A stretch of DNA of 45,646 nt, taken from the NCBI GenBank assembly GCA_945888625.1, contig CAMDAH010000006.1, positions 1 to 45,646 of the forward strand, in the 5' to 3' direction. A model generated the notes under the pieces. It saw only the letters and a program-made list of their open reading frames with translations. It was not told where the DNA came from and ran no database searches. Every line of letters starts with the position of its first letter. Within the stretch, counting starts at the first letter, position 1. The translations under genes were made by a program, and so were the position numbers. This document shows, piece after piece, positions 1 to 7,186 of the stretch. The stretch comes from Chryseobacterium gleum (GTDB lineage: Bacteria; Bacteroidota; Bacteroidia; Flavobacteriales_D; Crocinitomicaceae).

Positions 1-2082
1 CCTCCAGGAAATGACATATTATGTCTTACTATAATTGACACCTTGTACGAAGTTCCTGTAATTCCAGCCGGTACCAACCCAACATTTCAAGCGGTTGCTG
101 GATCAAATGTATTGGCTTGTAGAGAATACTTGGCTGGCGAACCTCCACTTCACCCTAATCAAGCGAATCGTGCCGATCAAACCGTATGGCATTATTTCGT
201 TGGACCGCCATCAGGCGCGGTAGAATTAAGTATCCGTGCTTACATCGGTATGAATTTATTGCGTTTCAATGTATTTGAATTACTAAATGGAGTAGATTGT
301 TACGGAGGACTTCAACCAGCCACCTATACGGTAAATGGAACGCGTTATACGCCACCAATAACACCGTTAATTTCAGGTTCTGCCAATTACAATGGCCATC
401 AAGAATCCATTTGTTGTTTGGATTCCGGGAAAATTTATGCGATTCAAATAGATGGTGGTTCACCAGGAGATGAAGGCCAATATATTATTGAATACATCAA
501 GGAATTGGAAAGTGATGCGGGGGATATTTTAGCCAATCTTTCTAATGGAGATTATGTCGACATTACCACGGGAGATACTGCATTTGTTTGTTTTGGGGAC
601 GATCTCACACCTGGCATTATGCTCAATGGAATTGGTGTTTCGACGGCATCACTTCCTGCTTGTTTGACACCTGGTTATGTCTTACACCAAACACAACCCT
701 TACCAAATCCGATACAAAACTCAGGTTTTACTTACATTGATTCTTTACAGGGCAATAATGGTTTCATTACCAACAATGGGAACGGCTCAGGATCATTTGG
801 AAATCCACTCTTCAATACCATTTATTATTTATCTCCTGCTGGAGATATCAGTCCAAATTGGGGGCTATTTGATTGTCAAACTGCCACAGTTGAAACAGGC
901 ATACCGGTGGTCTTTCTACAAAGTTTAACCGCTAATTTTAATTATAACAATGCCAACTGTACCGTTTCCTTTTCCGCTTCAGGAGGAATGGCAGGGTACA
1001 TGAATAATCAAGCGTATTCCTACACCATTACCAATCCACTTGGAAATGTGGCGCAAACTGGCAATGTAAACCCAAATCAAGTTATAAACTACACCGCAGG
1101 AATTGCAGGCATATATTCCGTGGTAATTGATGACGGTGCTTGTACCCAAAACTACACTTTTGATGCAAGCGGATGTTTCAATCCATGTACACCATCCATC
1201 AATAATGCCTCACTTGCTATTTGTGCAGGAACCAGCGCACTATTGGCAGGACAACTTCAAACTACTCCGGGAGTATACATAGATAGCCTTCTAACACCAC
1301 TTGGTTGCGATAGTATTATCATCACCAACTTAACACTCTATCCAGCTATCATTCCCGTAAATCAACAAATTAATTTGTGCGTTGGAGGATCTTATACCGT
1401 AAATGGAAATACCTATGCTGCTGCAGGAATTTATGTAGACACTGTTCTTACCGCAACAGGTTGCGATAGCATCATCACCACAGGTATTTTCTTTAACCCA
1501 ATAATTACGAGCCAACAAACCATTCATATTTGTGCAGGAAGTTCCTATAATTTGAACGGTACAATTTTCTCGCAAGATGGTTTATACACAGACACCTTAA
1601 CGACAGCAACAGGTTGTGACTCCCTTGTAATTCTTGCCTTACTAATTGACGCCGCACCCGTAAATTACATTGCTGAAAACATCTGCGAGGATGGCTTCTA
1701 TAGTTTTGCAGGACAGCAACTCAATCAAAGTGGAATTTATCATGATACAATTAGTGATGTGAACGGTTGTGATTCCATCCTTACCTTGGAATTATCCATT
1801 ATTACCTGTGCAGGAGATTTTGAAATCAGCAATTTACTAACACCAAACGGTGATGGTCAAAATGATACCTGGCAAATTGAGAATCCAAACTTAATCATGG
1901 GTTGCACGGTTACCATCTACAATCGATGGGGTCAACCCGTTTATGAAACTACGGATTACCACAACGAGTGGGGTGGAACAAAAGATGGTGATGATTTACC
2001 AGACGGCGTTTACTTCTATTCCATTAAGTGCGCAGACCAAACTTATTCTGGTTCAATCAACCTTTTACGATTAAAAAAATAA
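1..2082 (+). CDS. T9SS type B secreted surface protein (3' part)
   Basis: The frame is open from base 1, so the gene begins upstream of the window; 693 codons are visible. The last ~85 residues are a CHU_C/gliding-motility-type C-terminal sorting domain (LLTPNGDGQNDTW, then TIYNRWGQPVYET and DGDDLPDGVYFYSI), which directs export by type IX secretion. Before it lie four related units of about 50-60 residues, each with a GxYxDTL...GCDSI core (GVYIDSLLTPLGCDSI, GIYVDTVLTATGCDSI, GLYTDTLTTATGCDSL, GIYHDTISDVNGCDSI). These look like extracellular stalk repeats with paired cysteines. A PorP/SprF-type gene starts 3 bases after the stop, the usual arrangement for such substrates. The ligand or function is unknown. 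The sorting domain is clear; the N-terminus cannot be seen. Confidence 0.9.
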   Translation, partial: PPGNDILCLTIIDTLYEVPVIPAGTNPTFQAVAGSNVLACREYLAGEPPLHPNQANRADQTVWHYFVGPPSGAVELSIRAYIGMNLLRFNVFELLNGVDCYGGLQPATYTVNGTRYTPPITPLISGSANYNGHQESICCLDSGKIYAIQIDGGSPGDEGQYIIEYIKELESDAGDILANLSNGDYVDITTGDTAFVCFGDDLTPGIMLNGIGVSTASLPACLTPGYVLHQTQPLPNPIQNSGFTYIDSLQGNNGFITNNGNGSGSFGNPLFNTIYYLSPAGDISPNWGLFDCQTATVETGIPVVFLQSLTANFNYNNANCTVSFSASGGMAGYMNNQAYSYTITNPLGNVAQTGNVNPNQVINYTAGIAGIYSVVIDDGACTQNYTFDASGCFNPCTPSINNASLAICAGTSALLAGQLQTTPGVYIDSLLTPLGCDSIIITNLTLYPAIIPVNQQINLCVGGSYTVNGNTYAAAGIYVDTVLTATGCDSIITTGIFFNPIITSQQTIHICAGSSYNLNGTIFSQDGLYTDTLTTATGCDSLVILALLIDAAPVNYIAENICEDGFYSFAGQQLNQSGIYHDTISDVNGCDSILTLELSIITCAGDFEISNLLTPNGDGQNDTWQIENPNLIMGCTVTIYNRWGQPVYETTDYHNEWGGTKDGDDLPDGVYFYSIKCADQTYSGSINLLRLKK

Positions 2083-2085
2083 GCC

Positions 2086-3459
2086 ATGATGAAAATATTA
2101 ACCTTGTTTTTTGTGGTAAGTATTTCGGGCATTACCTATTCGCAACAAATGCCACAAACAACCCTTTATGGCTTCAATATGTATGGAGTTAATCCCGCTT
2201 TCGCCGGAAACAATAATTGCACACAACTTGCCATTTCTCATCTAAACCAATGGGTAAAAGTAGACGGCGCACCGGCAACAAGTATGGTAAGTGTAAACAC
2301 TTCCTTAGGTGAACGATTCGGTGTAGGAGGACAACTATTGATTGATAAAATTGGTATGCTTCAACAATTTTCTGGTATGGGGACCATTTCATACGGTATG
2401 CGTTTTGGGGAACATAGACTTAGATGTGGATTATCGTTAGGCTATAACCAATATCGATTAAACCCGTCAAGTGCAATCGTTTTTGATCCCCTAGATCCTA
2501 TCGTTAACAGTGGCAATCAAGCTGCAGGCGCATTCAATACGGACCTGGGATTACTCTACACTTTTGAAAATTTAGAATTGGCAGCTTCCACGAAACAACT
2601 TATTCATTCCTATTCAAACTTTGGTATTGCGAATTCGCAAGGTTACGGATTAAGAAGACACTTTACCGGATATGCGGGTTACAACATCAACGTAAATTCA
2701 AATTGGTCGCTCAAACCATCTGTATTCTTGAAAGGTATTAACCACGTTCTTCAGGCCGATATTAATACCAGTGCTACCTATAAGAATTTCTTAAATGTGG
2801 GAATTGGTTTGAGAACGCAAGTTGGCTTAATAGGACGAGTTGGAATCACCCTGAAAGATAAATTTACATTTGGTTATGCCTACGAAGCACCAATGGCCAA
2901 TATGGCATCTTACAGTGCAGGATCACATGAATTGATAATGACCATGCAATTGTGTAAACAAAAGAGAGATAAAAATAAAATAGTAAAGACAAAAGTAGAT
3001 ACCATCTATCGAGAAATCCATAGCGTTGACACCGTATTTATTACCAAAACAGAATATAAATTTGACACACTAATTATTGACAAAACGGTAACCACAAATG
3101 TTCCAAGCACAGAAGTATCTTCAGGAGCCGTATCGAAGACCATTTTATTTGAATTTGATAAATCGTTGGTGAAAAAGGAAAGTTTTGGCGAATTGGAGAG
3201 CATGGTAAATTTACTCCAAGCCAACCCAACATTCAAGCTTTCCTTGGAAGGACATACCGATGCGTTAGGAACAGAGGTATACAATGTCGATTTATCTAAA
3301 AACCGGGTAAATGCCGTTAAAGACTTCTTGATAATGAACGGAATAAATGCTGATCGAATTATCATCAAACATTTTGGTGAAACCCAACCAAAAACCTCCA
3401 ATGATACACCGCTAGGACGAAAAGATAATCGTCGAGTGGATGTGATGATTATTAAGTAA
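2086..3459 (+). CDS. PorP/SprF-family protein with C-terminal OmpA domain
   Basis: A 457-residue outer-membrane protein. Residues 1-19 form a signal peptide ending in YSQ. Residues ~20-290 match the PorP/SprF family of T9SS outer-membrane proteins (LYGFNMYGVNPAFAG start, FGVGGQLLIDKIG, then strand-rich barrel sequence). A linker at ~300-345 with repeated DT-containing segments leads to an OmpA-like peptidoglycan-binding domain at ~350-457. Its cell-wall ligands are visible: Asp392 in GHTD and Arg407 in LSKNR. PorP/SprF proteins are commonly encoded just downstream of a type B substrate and help secrete it or attach it to the surface; the 3-base gap here fits. The fusion would combine the surface barrel with a cell-wall anchor in one chain. 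Family assignment is firm; the substrate pairing is inferred from position. Confidence 0.9.
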   Translation: MMKILTLFFVVSISGITYSQQMPQTTLYGFNMYGVNPAFAGNNNCTQLAISHLNQWVKVDGAPATSMVSVNTSLGERFGVGGQLLIDKIGMLQQFSGMGTISYGMRFGEHRLRCGLSLGYNQYRLNPSSAIVFDPLDPIVNSGNQAAGAFNTDLGLLYTFENLELAASTKQLIHSYSNFGIANSQGYGLRRHFTGYAGYNINVNSNWSLKPSVFLKGINHVLQADINTSATYKNFLNVGIGLRTQVGLIGRVGITLKDKFTFGYAYEAPMANMASYSAGSHELIMTMQLCKQKRDKNKIVKTKVDTIYREIHSVDTVFITKTEYKFDTLIIDKTVTTNVPSTEVSSGAVSKTILFEFDKSLVKKESFGELESMVNLLQANPTFKLSLEGHTDALGTEVYNVDLSKNRVNAVKDFLIMNGINADRIIIKHFGETQPKTSNDTPLGRKDNRRVDVMIIK

Positions 3460-3804
3460 CTGTTAAAAATAGTTTCGCAACTATAAGAAATAATTTACGC
3501 TCACATCTTCCATAAGTCGGAAAACTAGGCTAGCTTCAATTAAGCTTATCGAGCGCATCTCGACTTGCTTCGGCGGGCTCAGCACAAGCCGCTAGATGTG
3601 CTTTTTCCGGAGCTTGGTTAGTGAATCGAGCGTAGTCGAGAGACACGGTAGATCGAGAGAAGCACAGAGCTAGCCTCGATACATTCTTCCCCTTGGTCAG
3701 AACACTCGGCTAGCGATGATTTCCAATCTGATGTATCAATAAATGAATCGATTTTTCAAGAAAATTACCCAGCAGGAACGGTACATTGTGCGGGTGCTAC
3801 CACG
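3460..3804. repeat. GC-rich palindromic intergenic repeat, copy A
   Basis: No complete gene lies here. From about 3506 to 3714 there is a repeat built of self-complementary pieces: TCGAGCGCATCTCGA, then a segment rich in CGGCGGGCTCAGCACAAGCC, then GTGAATCGAGCG and GAGAGACACGG. A second unit follows, starting at GCTAGCCTCG and including TCCCCTTGGTCAGAA and ACTCGGCTAGC. A similar copy lies at 5808-5998 and a short one at 4421-4495. From 3715 the sequence is the 5' remnant of the FISUMP reading frame, with no start codon before the GTG at 3805. No transposase or integrase is present. Confidence 0.75.
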
Positions 3805-4383
3805 GTGGTAGATGTAACGAACCCCACCACGGGGCGCATTTGGATGGACAGAAACCTCGGTGCTAGCCAAGTAGCCACAAGCAGCACGGATGCAGCTTCC
3901 TACGGGGATTTATACCAATGGGGCAGACGGGCAGACGGGCACAAGTGCCGCACCTCTCCCGAAACAGCTACCCTTTCCAGTATTGACCAACCGGCGCATG
4001 GTAATTTTATTGAAGCACAAAATGCACCTAACGATTGGCGTTCGCCTCAAAACGCGAATTTATGGCAAGGCGTGAATGGGGTAAATAACCCTTGTCCAAG
4101 TGGCTATAGAATTCCTACAGATACAGAAATTAATGCAGAACGCTTAAGTTGGAGCCAAAATAATAGCGTGGGTGCTTTTGCCTCACCGCTCAAATGGACT
4201 TTGGCGGGCCTCCGCGCCTGGAATAATGGCACGATCCTCGGTGTCGGCTCGCTCGGCTCCTATTGGAGTAGCGCGGTGAGTGGGACGGGCTCACTAAACT
4301 TGTACTTCAACAGCAGCGGTGCCGACGTGGCCGCCGCCGACTACCGAGCGTACGGCTTAACTGTCCGTTGCTTGAAGGATTGA
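3805..4383 (+). CDS. FISUMP-domain protein, 5'-truncated; candidate DGR target
   Basis: The product matches the FISUMP family (Fib_succ_major, a C-type-lectin-like fold): TGRIWMDRNLGAS near the start, YGDLYQWGRRADGH, WRSPQNANLWQGV, NPCPSGYRIPT, YWSS and a final VRCLKD. The first usable start is the GTG at 3805. However, typical family sequence (ENYPAGTVHCAGATTVVDV) is already encoded in frame from ~3715, where the frame runs back into the island repeat with no ATG, GTG or TTG. The N-terminus and signal peptide are therefore missing. It is either a gene remnant or a cassette joined to new upstream sequence. The last ~60 codons are GC-rich, A-poor and dominated by codons ending in C, as in DGR variable regions. 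Expression is doubtful; family membership is secure. Confidence 0.75.
   Translation: MVDVTNPTTGRIWMDRNLGASQVATSSTDAASYGDLYQWGRRADGHKCRTSPETATLSSIDQPAHGNFIEAQNAPNDWRSPQNANLWQGVNGVNNPCPSGYRIPTDTEINAERLSWSQNNSVGAFASPLKWTLAGLRAWNNGTILGVGSLGSYWSSAVSGTGSLNLYFNSSGADVAAADYRAYGLTVRCLKD
4201..4380 (+). other. Candidate DGR variable repeat (VR)
   Basis: These 180 bases encode the C-terminus of the FISUMP domain. I count 111 G+C (62%) and 30 A (17%); the 180 bases just upstream have 56 A (31%). From 4216 to 4380, 28 of 55 codons end in C, including runs such as GCCGACGTGGCCGCCGCC. In known DGRs, AAC/AAT codons of the template are randomised at the A positions, leaving NNC/NNT codons on the ligand-binding face of a C-type-lectin fold, and the VR lies at the 3' end of the gene. 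All three fit here. No template repeat or reverse transcriptase is in the window, so this remains inference. Confidence 0.55.
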
Positions 4384-4409
4384 TCCTGACTGCGAAGCAC
4401 GTCAGGGAT
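4383..4409 (+). terminator. Strong hairpin directly after the FISUMP stop
   Basis: The stem begins at the last base of the TGA. ATCC-TGAC-TGC pairs with GCA-GTCA-GGGAT around a GAA loop, with single-base bulges at 4400 and in the GGG. The apex is GCGAAGC, a DNA heptamer known to form an unusually stable mini-hairpin. No T-run follows, so it is not a classical intrinsic terminator. DGR target genes characteristically carry a hairpin or cruciform just 3' of the variable repeat, and the position matches that. Confidence 0.6.
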
Positions 4410-4420
4410 TAGTCCTGTGC

Positions 4421-4530
4421 GCTAGCTTTCAATAAGCTTATGGAGTGGGCGCAGCTTGGTTAGTAAATCGATTCCGGTCCTCTAGACTCCGCTTGTAAAA
4501 ATAAACGTAAGATCTAAGCCACTTTTGTTT
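4421..4530. repeat. Island repeat, partial copy C
   Basis: GCTAGCTTTCAATAAGCTTAT resembles GCTAGCTTCAATTAAGCTTA of copy A (from 3529), and AGCTTGGTTAGTAAATCGA resembles AGCTTGGTTAGTGAATCGA (from 3611). The copy is degenerate and loses similarity after about 4495. It takes up the repeat sequence where copy A breaks off at GCTAGC (3709-3714), so the FISUMP segment looks inserted within a repeat unit. Confidence 0.6.
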
Positions 4531-5670
4531 TTAAATAATCTGACCAGCCCACAATTTTTCTAAAAAATCTTTCCAGGGAAGTATCAGAATTGTATCTACT
4601 ATTCTTGGCAAGGGTTCTGTGCACACTACAATCGCTTTTTTCACTTCATATTCTTCTTTGAAAGCTTTTAATCCTGATAGGTGTTTTGATGTAATATTGT
4701 CGGATGATTTTATTTCTATAGCTACTTCATTGAATCCTAAGATAAAATCCACTTCAATTTGTGTCGCTGTTCTCCAATACGAAATCAAGTATTCTAAACC
4801 TGAATAGTGCTTGTGAGCGATTAGCTCTTGAAAAATAAAGGACTCAAAAGCATGACCAAATAATTCACTTCCTTTTTCTATTCTTCCTCTATGAAGTAAA
4901 TTATTTGCAACGCCAACATCAAAAAAGTAAAATTTAGGCGTCTTCACTACACGTCGTTTTGGCTTTCGTTGATAAACGGGGATAAAATACCCCAACAAGG
5001 TGTCTTCCAAGATTTGAAAATATTCTTTTATGGTAATTGCAGAAACACCACAATCTGCGGCAATAGTTGTATAATTTACCATTTCACCCTGACTAAATGC
5101 AGCGGCGTGTAAAAATTTTGAAAATACACCAACGTTTCTAATCTTAGCTTCAGCGACAATTTCATCTTGTAGATAATTACCTATATAAGAAGCAATTAAT
5201 CGTTTTGGATTTTTTGATAAATAATGTCTTGGAAGCAATCCATTATTTAGTGCTCTGTTCAAGTCAAAATTTGGAATTTCTTTGTAGCATAGTGGATATA
5301 ATGAATATTTTAATGCTCTTCCACCCAATAAATTTTCTCCTGAACGAATAATTTTTCGAGGACTTGAACCGCTTAATACAAACTGGATAGCATGGTTCTC
5401 TATTAGCCAATGAACTTCGTTTAATAAAATTGGAATGCGTTGAATTTCATCAATGATTACAAGTTTTTTTTCTTGAGCTAAAATTGTTTCTCGAATGTAT
5501 TCAGGATTTGTAATCAATCGTTTATATACATCTGAAAGTAATAAATCGAATACTAATGCCTCAGGAAAGAGTGTTTTAAGTAAATGACTTTTCCCTGTTT
5601 GACGAGCACCCCAGAAAAATATACTCTGTCCATCATTATCGATAAAAACTTGCTTTCTTATTAAATCCAT
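4531..5670 (-). CDS. AAA-family ATPase with DUF4143 domain
   Basis: A 379-residue protein of the widespread AAA_14/DUF4143 family. Walker A is GARQTGKS at residues 21-28, and Walker B is KLVIIDEIQ with Asp74-Glu75, followed by a sensor-like FVLSGSSPRKI. The C-terminal half is the DUF4143 region (AIEIKSSDNITSKHLSGL), whose conserved EIKSS segment recalls PD-(D/E)xK-type folds. Members are common in accessory islands across bacteria and archaea, and their role is not settled. The ATG at 5670 lies about 12 bases after the likely transcription start of a good Bacteroidota promoter. The flanking repeats suggest acquisition as part of the island. Length and motifs indicate an intact gene. Confidence 0.9.
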   Translation of the reverse strand: MDLIRKQVFIDNDGQSIFFWGARQTGKSHLLKTLFPEALVFDLLLSDVYKRLITNPEYIRETILAQEKKLVIIDEIQRIPILLNEVHWLIENHAIQFVLSGSSPRKIIRSGENLLGGRALKYSLYPLCYKEIPNFDLNRALNNGLLPRHYLSKNPKRLIASYIGNYLQDEIVAEAKIRNVGVFSKFLHAAAFSQGEMVNYTTIAADCGVSAITIKEYFQILEDTLLGYFIPVYQRKPKRRVVKTPKFYFFDVGVANNLLHRGRIEKGSELFGHAFESFIFQELIAHKHYSGLEYLISYWRTATQIEVDFILGFNEVAIEIKSSDNITSKHLSGLKAFKEEYEVKKAIVVCTEPLPRIVDTILILPWKDFLEKLWAGQII

Positions 5671-5685
5671 TGCCTAATATTTATA

Positions 5686-5717
5686 CAAAACTATAAAAAT
5701 TTTAAATATAATCCAAA
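5686..5717 (-). promoter_or_regulatory. Promoter of the AAA/DUF4143 ATPase gene
   Basis: On the minus strand TTTG (5714-5717) is followed after 20 bases by TAGTTTTG (5686-5693). This matches the Bacteroidota consensus TTTG-N19-21-TAnnTTTG. Transcription would start near 5682, about 12 bases before the ATG. It is the best-matching promoter I found in the window. Confidence 0.65.
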
Positions 5718-5722
5718 CTATA

Positions 5723-5765
5723 ACTTTGTATTTATATTACAAATACAAAGTACAACTTTGTATTT
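5723..5765. promoter_or_regulatory. Three 11-bp operator-like repeats upstream of the ATPase
   Basis: ACTTTGTATTT occurs at 5723-5733, its exact reverse complement AAATACAAAGT at 5741-5751, and ACTTTGTATTT again at 5755-5765. The three copies sit just upstream of the -33 element of the ATPase promoter, where a dimeric regulator could bind. No regulator gene is adjacent. Confidence 0.5.
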
Positions 5766-5807
5766 ACATTATTAATATAATCTATTTTTTTAACATTTAT
5801 ACCCGGC

Positions 5808-5998
5808 ACAGCTAGCCTCGTCCGCCTGGCGGACATTCCTCCCCTTGGTCAGAATACTCGGCTATCTTCCATAAAACTTATCGAGCGCATCTCGATCCAC
5901 CTAGGCGGACTCGATGTGCTCTTGAAAGTGAATCGAGCGGCTTGTGCTGAACCCGCCGAAGTAAGCCGAGAGACACGGAACGGACGAGAGAAGTTATC
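5808..5998. repeat. GC-rich palindromic intergenic repeat, copy B
   Basis: Related to copy A with the blocks in another phase. It starts at CTAGCCTCG, contains TCCCCTTGGTCAGAATACTC, then TATCGAGCGCATCTCGAT, GTGAATCGAGCGG and GAGAGACACGG. A ~30-base segment (about 5936-5965) is the reverse complement, with two mismatches, of the segment at about 3563-3592 in copy A, so that part has moved from one arm of the palindrome to the other. No gene is visible between 5766 and 6063. The remaining bases are AT-rich, with a small inverted repeat GTTAGT/ACTAAC at 6030-6047. Confidence 0.7.
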
Positions 5999-6063
5999 CC
6001 CACCCATACAACAAAAAAAAAAGTAGAGCGTTAGTGCAACTACTAACCCCCTAATTTTTTTAT

Positions 6064-6654
6064 ATGAAAGTTAAAGTAATGATTAGCATGATTTGTGCGA
6101 TTGGAATGTTTGTGGTAAGCTGTACGAAAGATGCGGACGGTCCATCTCCAAGTCCTTGTAACACCTCAAATCCCGATTTTGTCAGTTTATATAGTGTTAC
6201 CGCACAAAATCAGCAGTGCCTTGATCAACACATGTACGATAGCGAAGTTCATTCGTATTCGTTTGAAGTAAATGTTCCGAAAACAATTTGTTCAATTGGT
6301 TACCAAAGCCAGCCTGCAATAAGCCAAACGCCCTATTTATTTGAAATTTGGGATAGTGTTGCCAATACAATTGTTTACAGCGGAAGCCATGTTTTTAGCG
6401 CCACTGCTACTAGCTATGCTAGTATCCCACCTTTGTCGTTAATTCCAAACCACACCTACACTGTGAAAAGAATTCAAACAAATTACACGATGCTTCATGA
6501 AATTATCGGCAGAATAATTTATAAACCACAATTTCAACAAATGCAATTTCCTATTATGCAAGGTGCCTTAAAAATTACCAGTTCTCGGTTCTACGGAAAC
6601 GCCGGTATACTAATTGATGCAGCTATACCTTGCATAGATTTAGTTTATCAGTAA
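6064..6654 (+). CDS. Putative lipoprotein
   Basis: A 196-residue protein of unknown function. The N-terminus is a lipoprotein signal peptide: MKVKVMISM, a hydrophobic stretch, and the lipobox VVSC with Cys20. After it comes a short Asp/Pro/Ser-rich tether and a mature part rich in beta strand and aromatic residues. Four further cysteines (two near the start of the mature part, one in ICSIGY, one near the C-terminus in IPCIDL) could form disulfides in the periplasm or at the surface. It stands alone between the accessory island and a convergent gene, with a hairpin terminator after it. I do not recognise a family. Confidence 0.7.
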   Translation: MKVKVMISMICAIGMFVVSCTKDADGPSPSPCNTSNPDFVSLYSVTAQNQQCLDQHMYDSEVHSYSFEVNVPKTICSIGYQSQPAISQTPYLFEIWDSVANTIVYSGSHVFSATATSYASIPPLSLIPNHTYTVKRIQTNYTMLHEIIGRIIYKPQFQQMQFPIMQGALKITSSRFYGNAGILIDAAIPCIDLVYQ

Positions 6655-6671
6655 TTGAAACGACTGAAATT

Positions 6672-6702
6672 AAGGGGGCGAGTAATTGTCCCCTTTTTTT
6701 TT
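6672..6702. terminator. Terminator between convergent genes
   Basis: AAGGGG (6672-6677) pairs with CCCCTT (6690-6695) across a 12-base loop and is followed by a run of nine T on the plus strand. It ends the lipoprotein gene at 6654 and lies at the 3' edge of the minus-strand gene that ends at 6701. Confidence 0.7.
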
Positions 6703-7177
6703 ATAAATCTTTTCCTAATTTGTGGATATCTCCATGATTTTCTTCGATTTGATCCTTGATAAACTGAATGCTTTTTGCCAACATAAATAAATCAGGTGTA
6801 GCAAAATTTTTCAACCAATCCCAACTTTCAGGGTTATGATCTACCGCTCTACCGATATGAAACAATAAATCAAACTTATTTGCTGCTAACCATTCTCCCG
6901 CTGAAGGAAGTCCCTCTGCAGCATTTATCATCGCCATAAGTTGGGCATATCCGTTTTCAATTAGCCAATCACGAGAATCTTGTTTAAGAAATATTGCTTC
7001 GGTGGCGTGAAATAACTCGGGAAATCCATATTCTTTTAAGCCCAATTGGATTAATTTATCTCCTTCAATTGCCTTAGCCCAGGCAAGTATAATTTTAGGT
7101 TCATACGCAATAGCGCGCAGAGCCAATGGTTTAATTTCACTGGGCACTTCTTTTTTTCGTTTAAAAAAATCAAACAT
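6701..7177 (-). CDS. Hypothetical protein, partner of the SpmAB-type gene
   Basis: A 158-residue soluble protein that I cannot assign to a family. It starts MFDFFKRKKEV, is strongly helical and rich in Trp and Leu, and has two similar stretches (residues ~65-80 SRDWLIENGYAQLMAMI and ~117-133 SWDWLKNFATPDLFMLA), which suggests a duplicated helical unit. It has no signal peptide or membrane segment. It follows the SpmA/SpmB-type gene by 9 bases on the same strand and is almost certainly cotranscribed, so a role with that membrane protein is possible but unproven. Confidence 0.7.
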   Translation of the reverse strand: MFDFFKRKKEVPSEIKPLALRAIAYEPKIILAWAKAIEGDKLIQLGLKEYGFPELFHATEAIFLKQDSRDWLIENGYAQLMAMINAAEGLPSAGEWLAANKFDLLFHIGRAVDHNPESWDWLKNFATPDLFMLAKSIQFIKDQIEENHGDIHKLGKDL

Positions 7178-7186
7178 GGCAAGGCA

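Noticed and set aside
3006..3401. 131-codon open frame on the minus strand inside the OmpA part of the PorP/SprF gene
   Set aside because: The plus-strand protein has clear domains throughout; the antisense product has no recognisable features.
3506..5998. Integron-like attC sites or insertion-sequence ends in the island
   Set aside because: The repeats are palindromic, but no integrase, transposase, or consistent core sites and terminal inverted repeats are visible.
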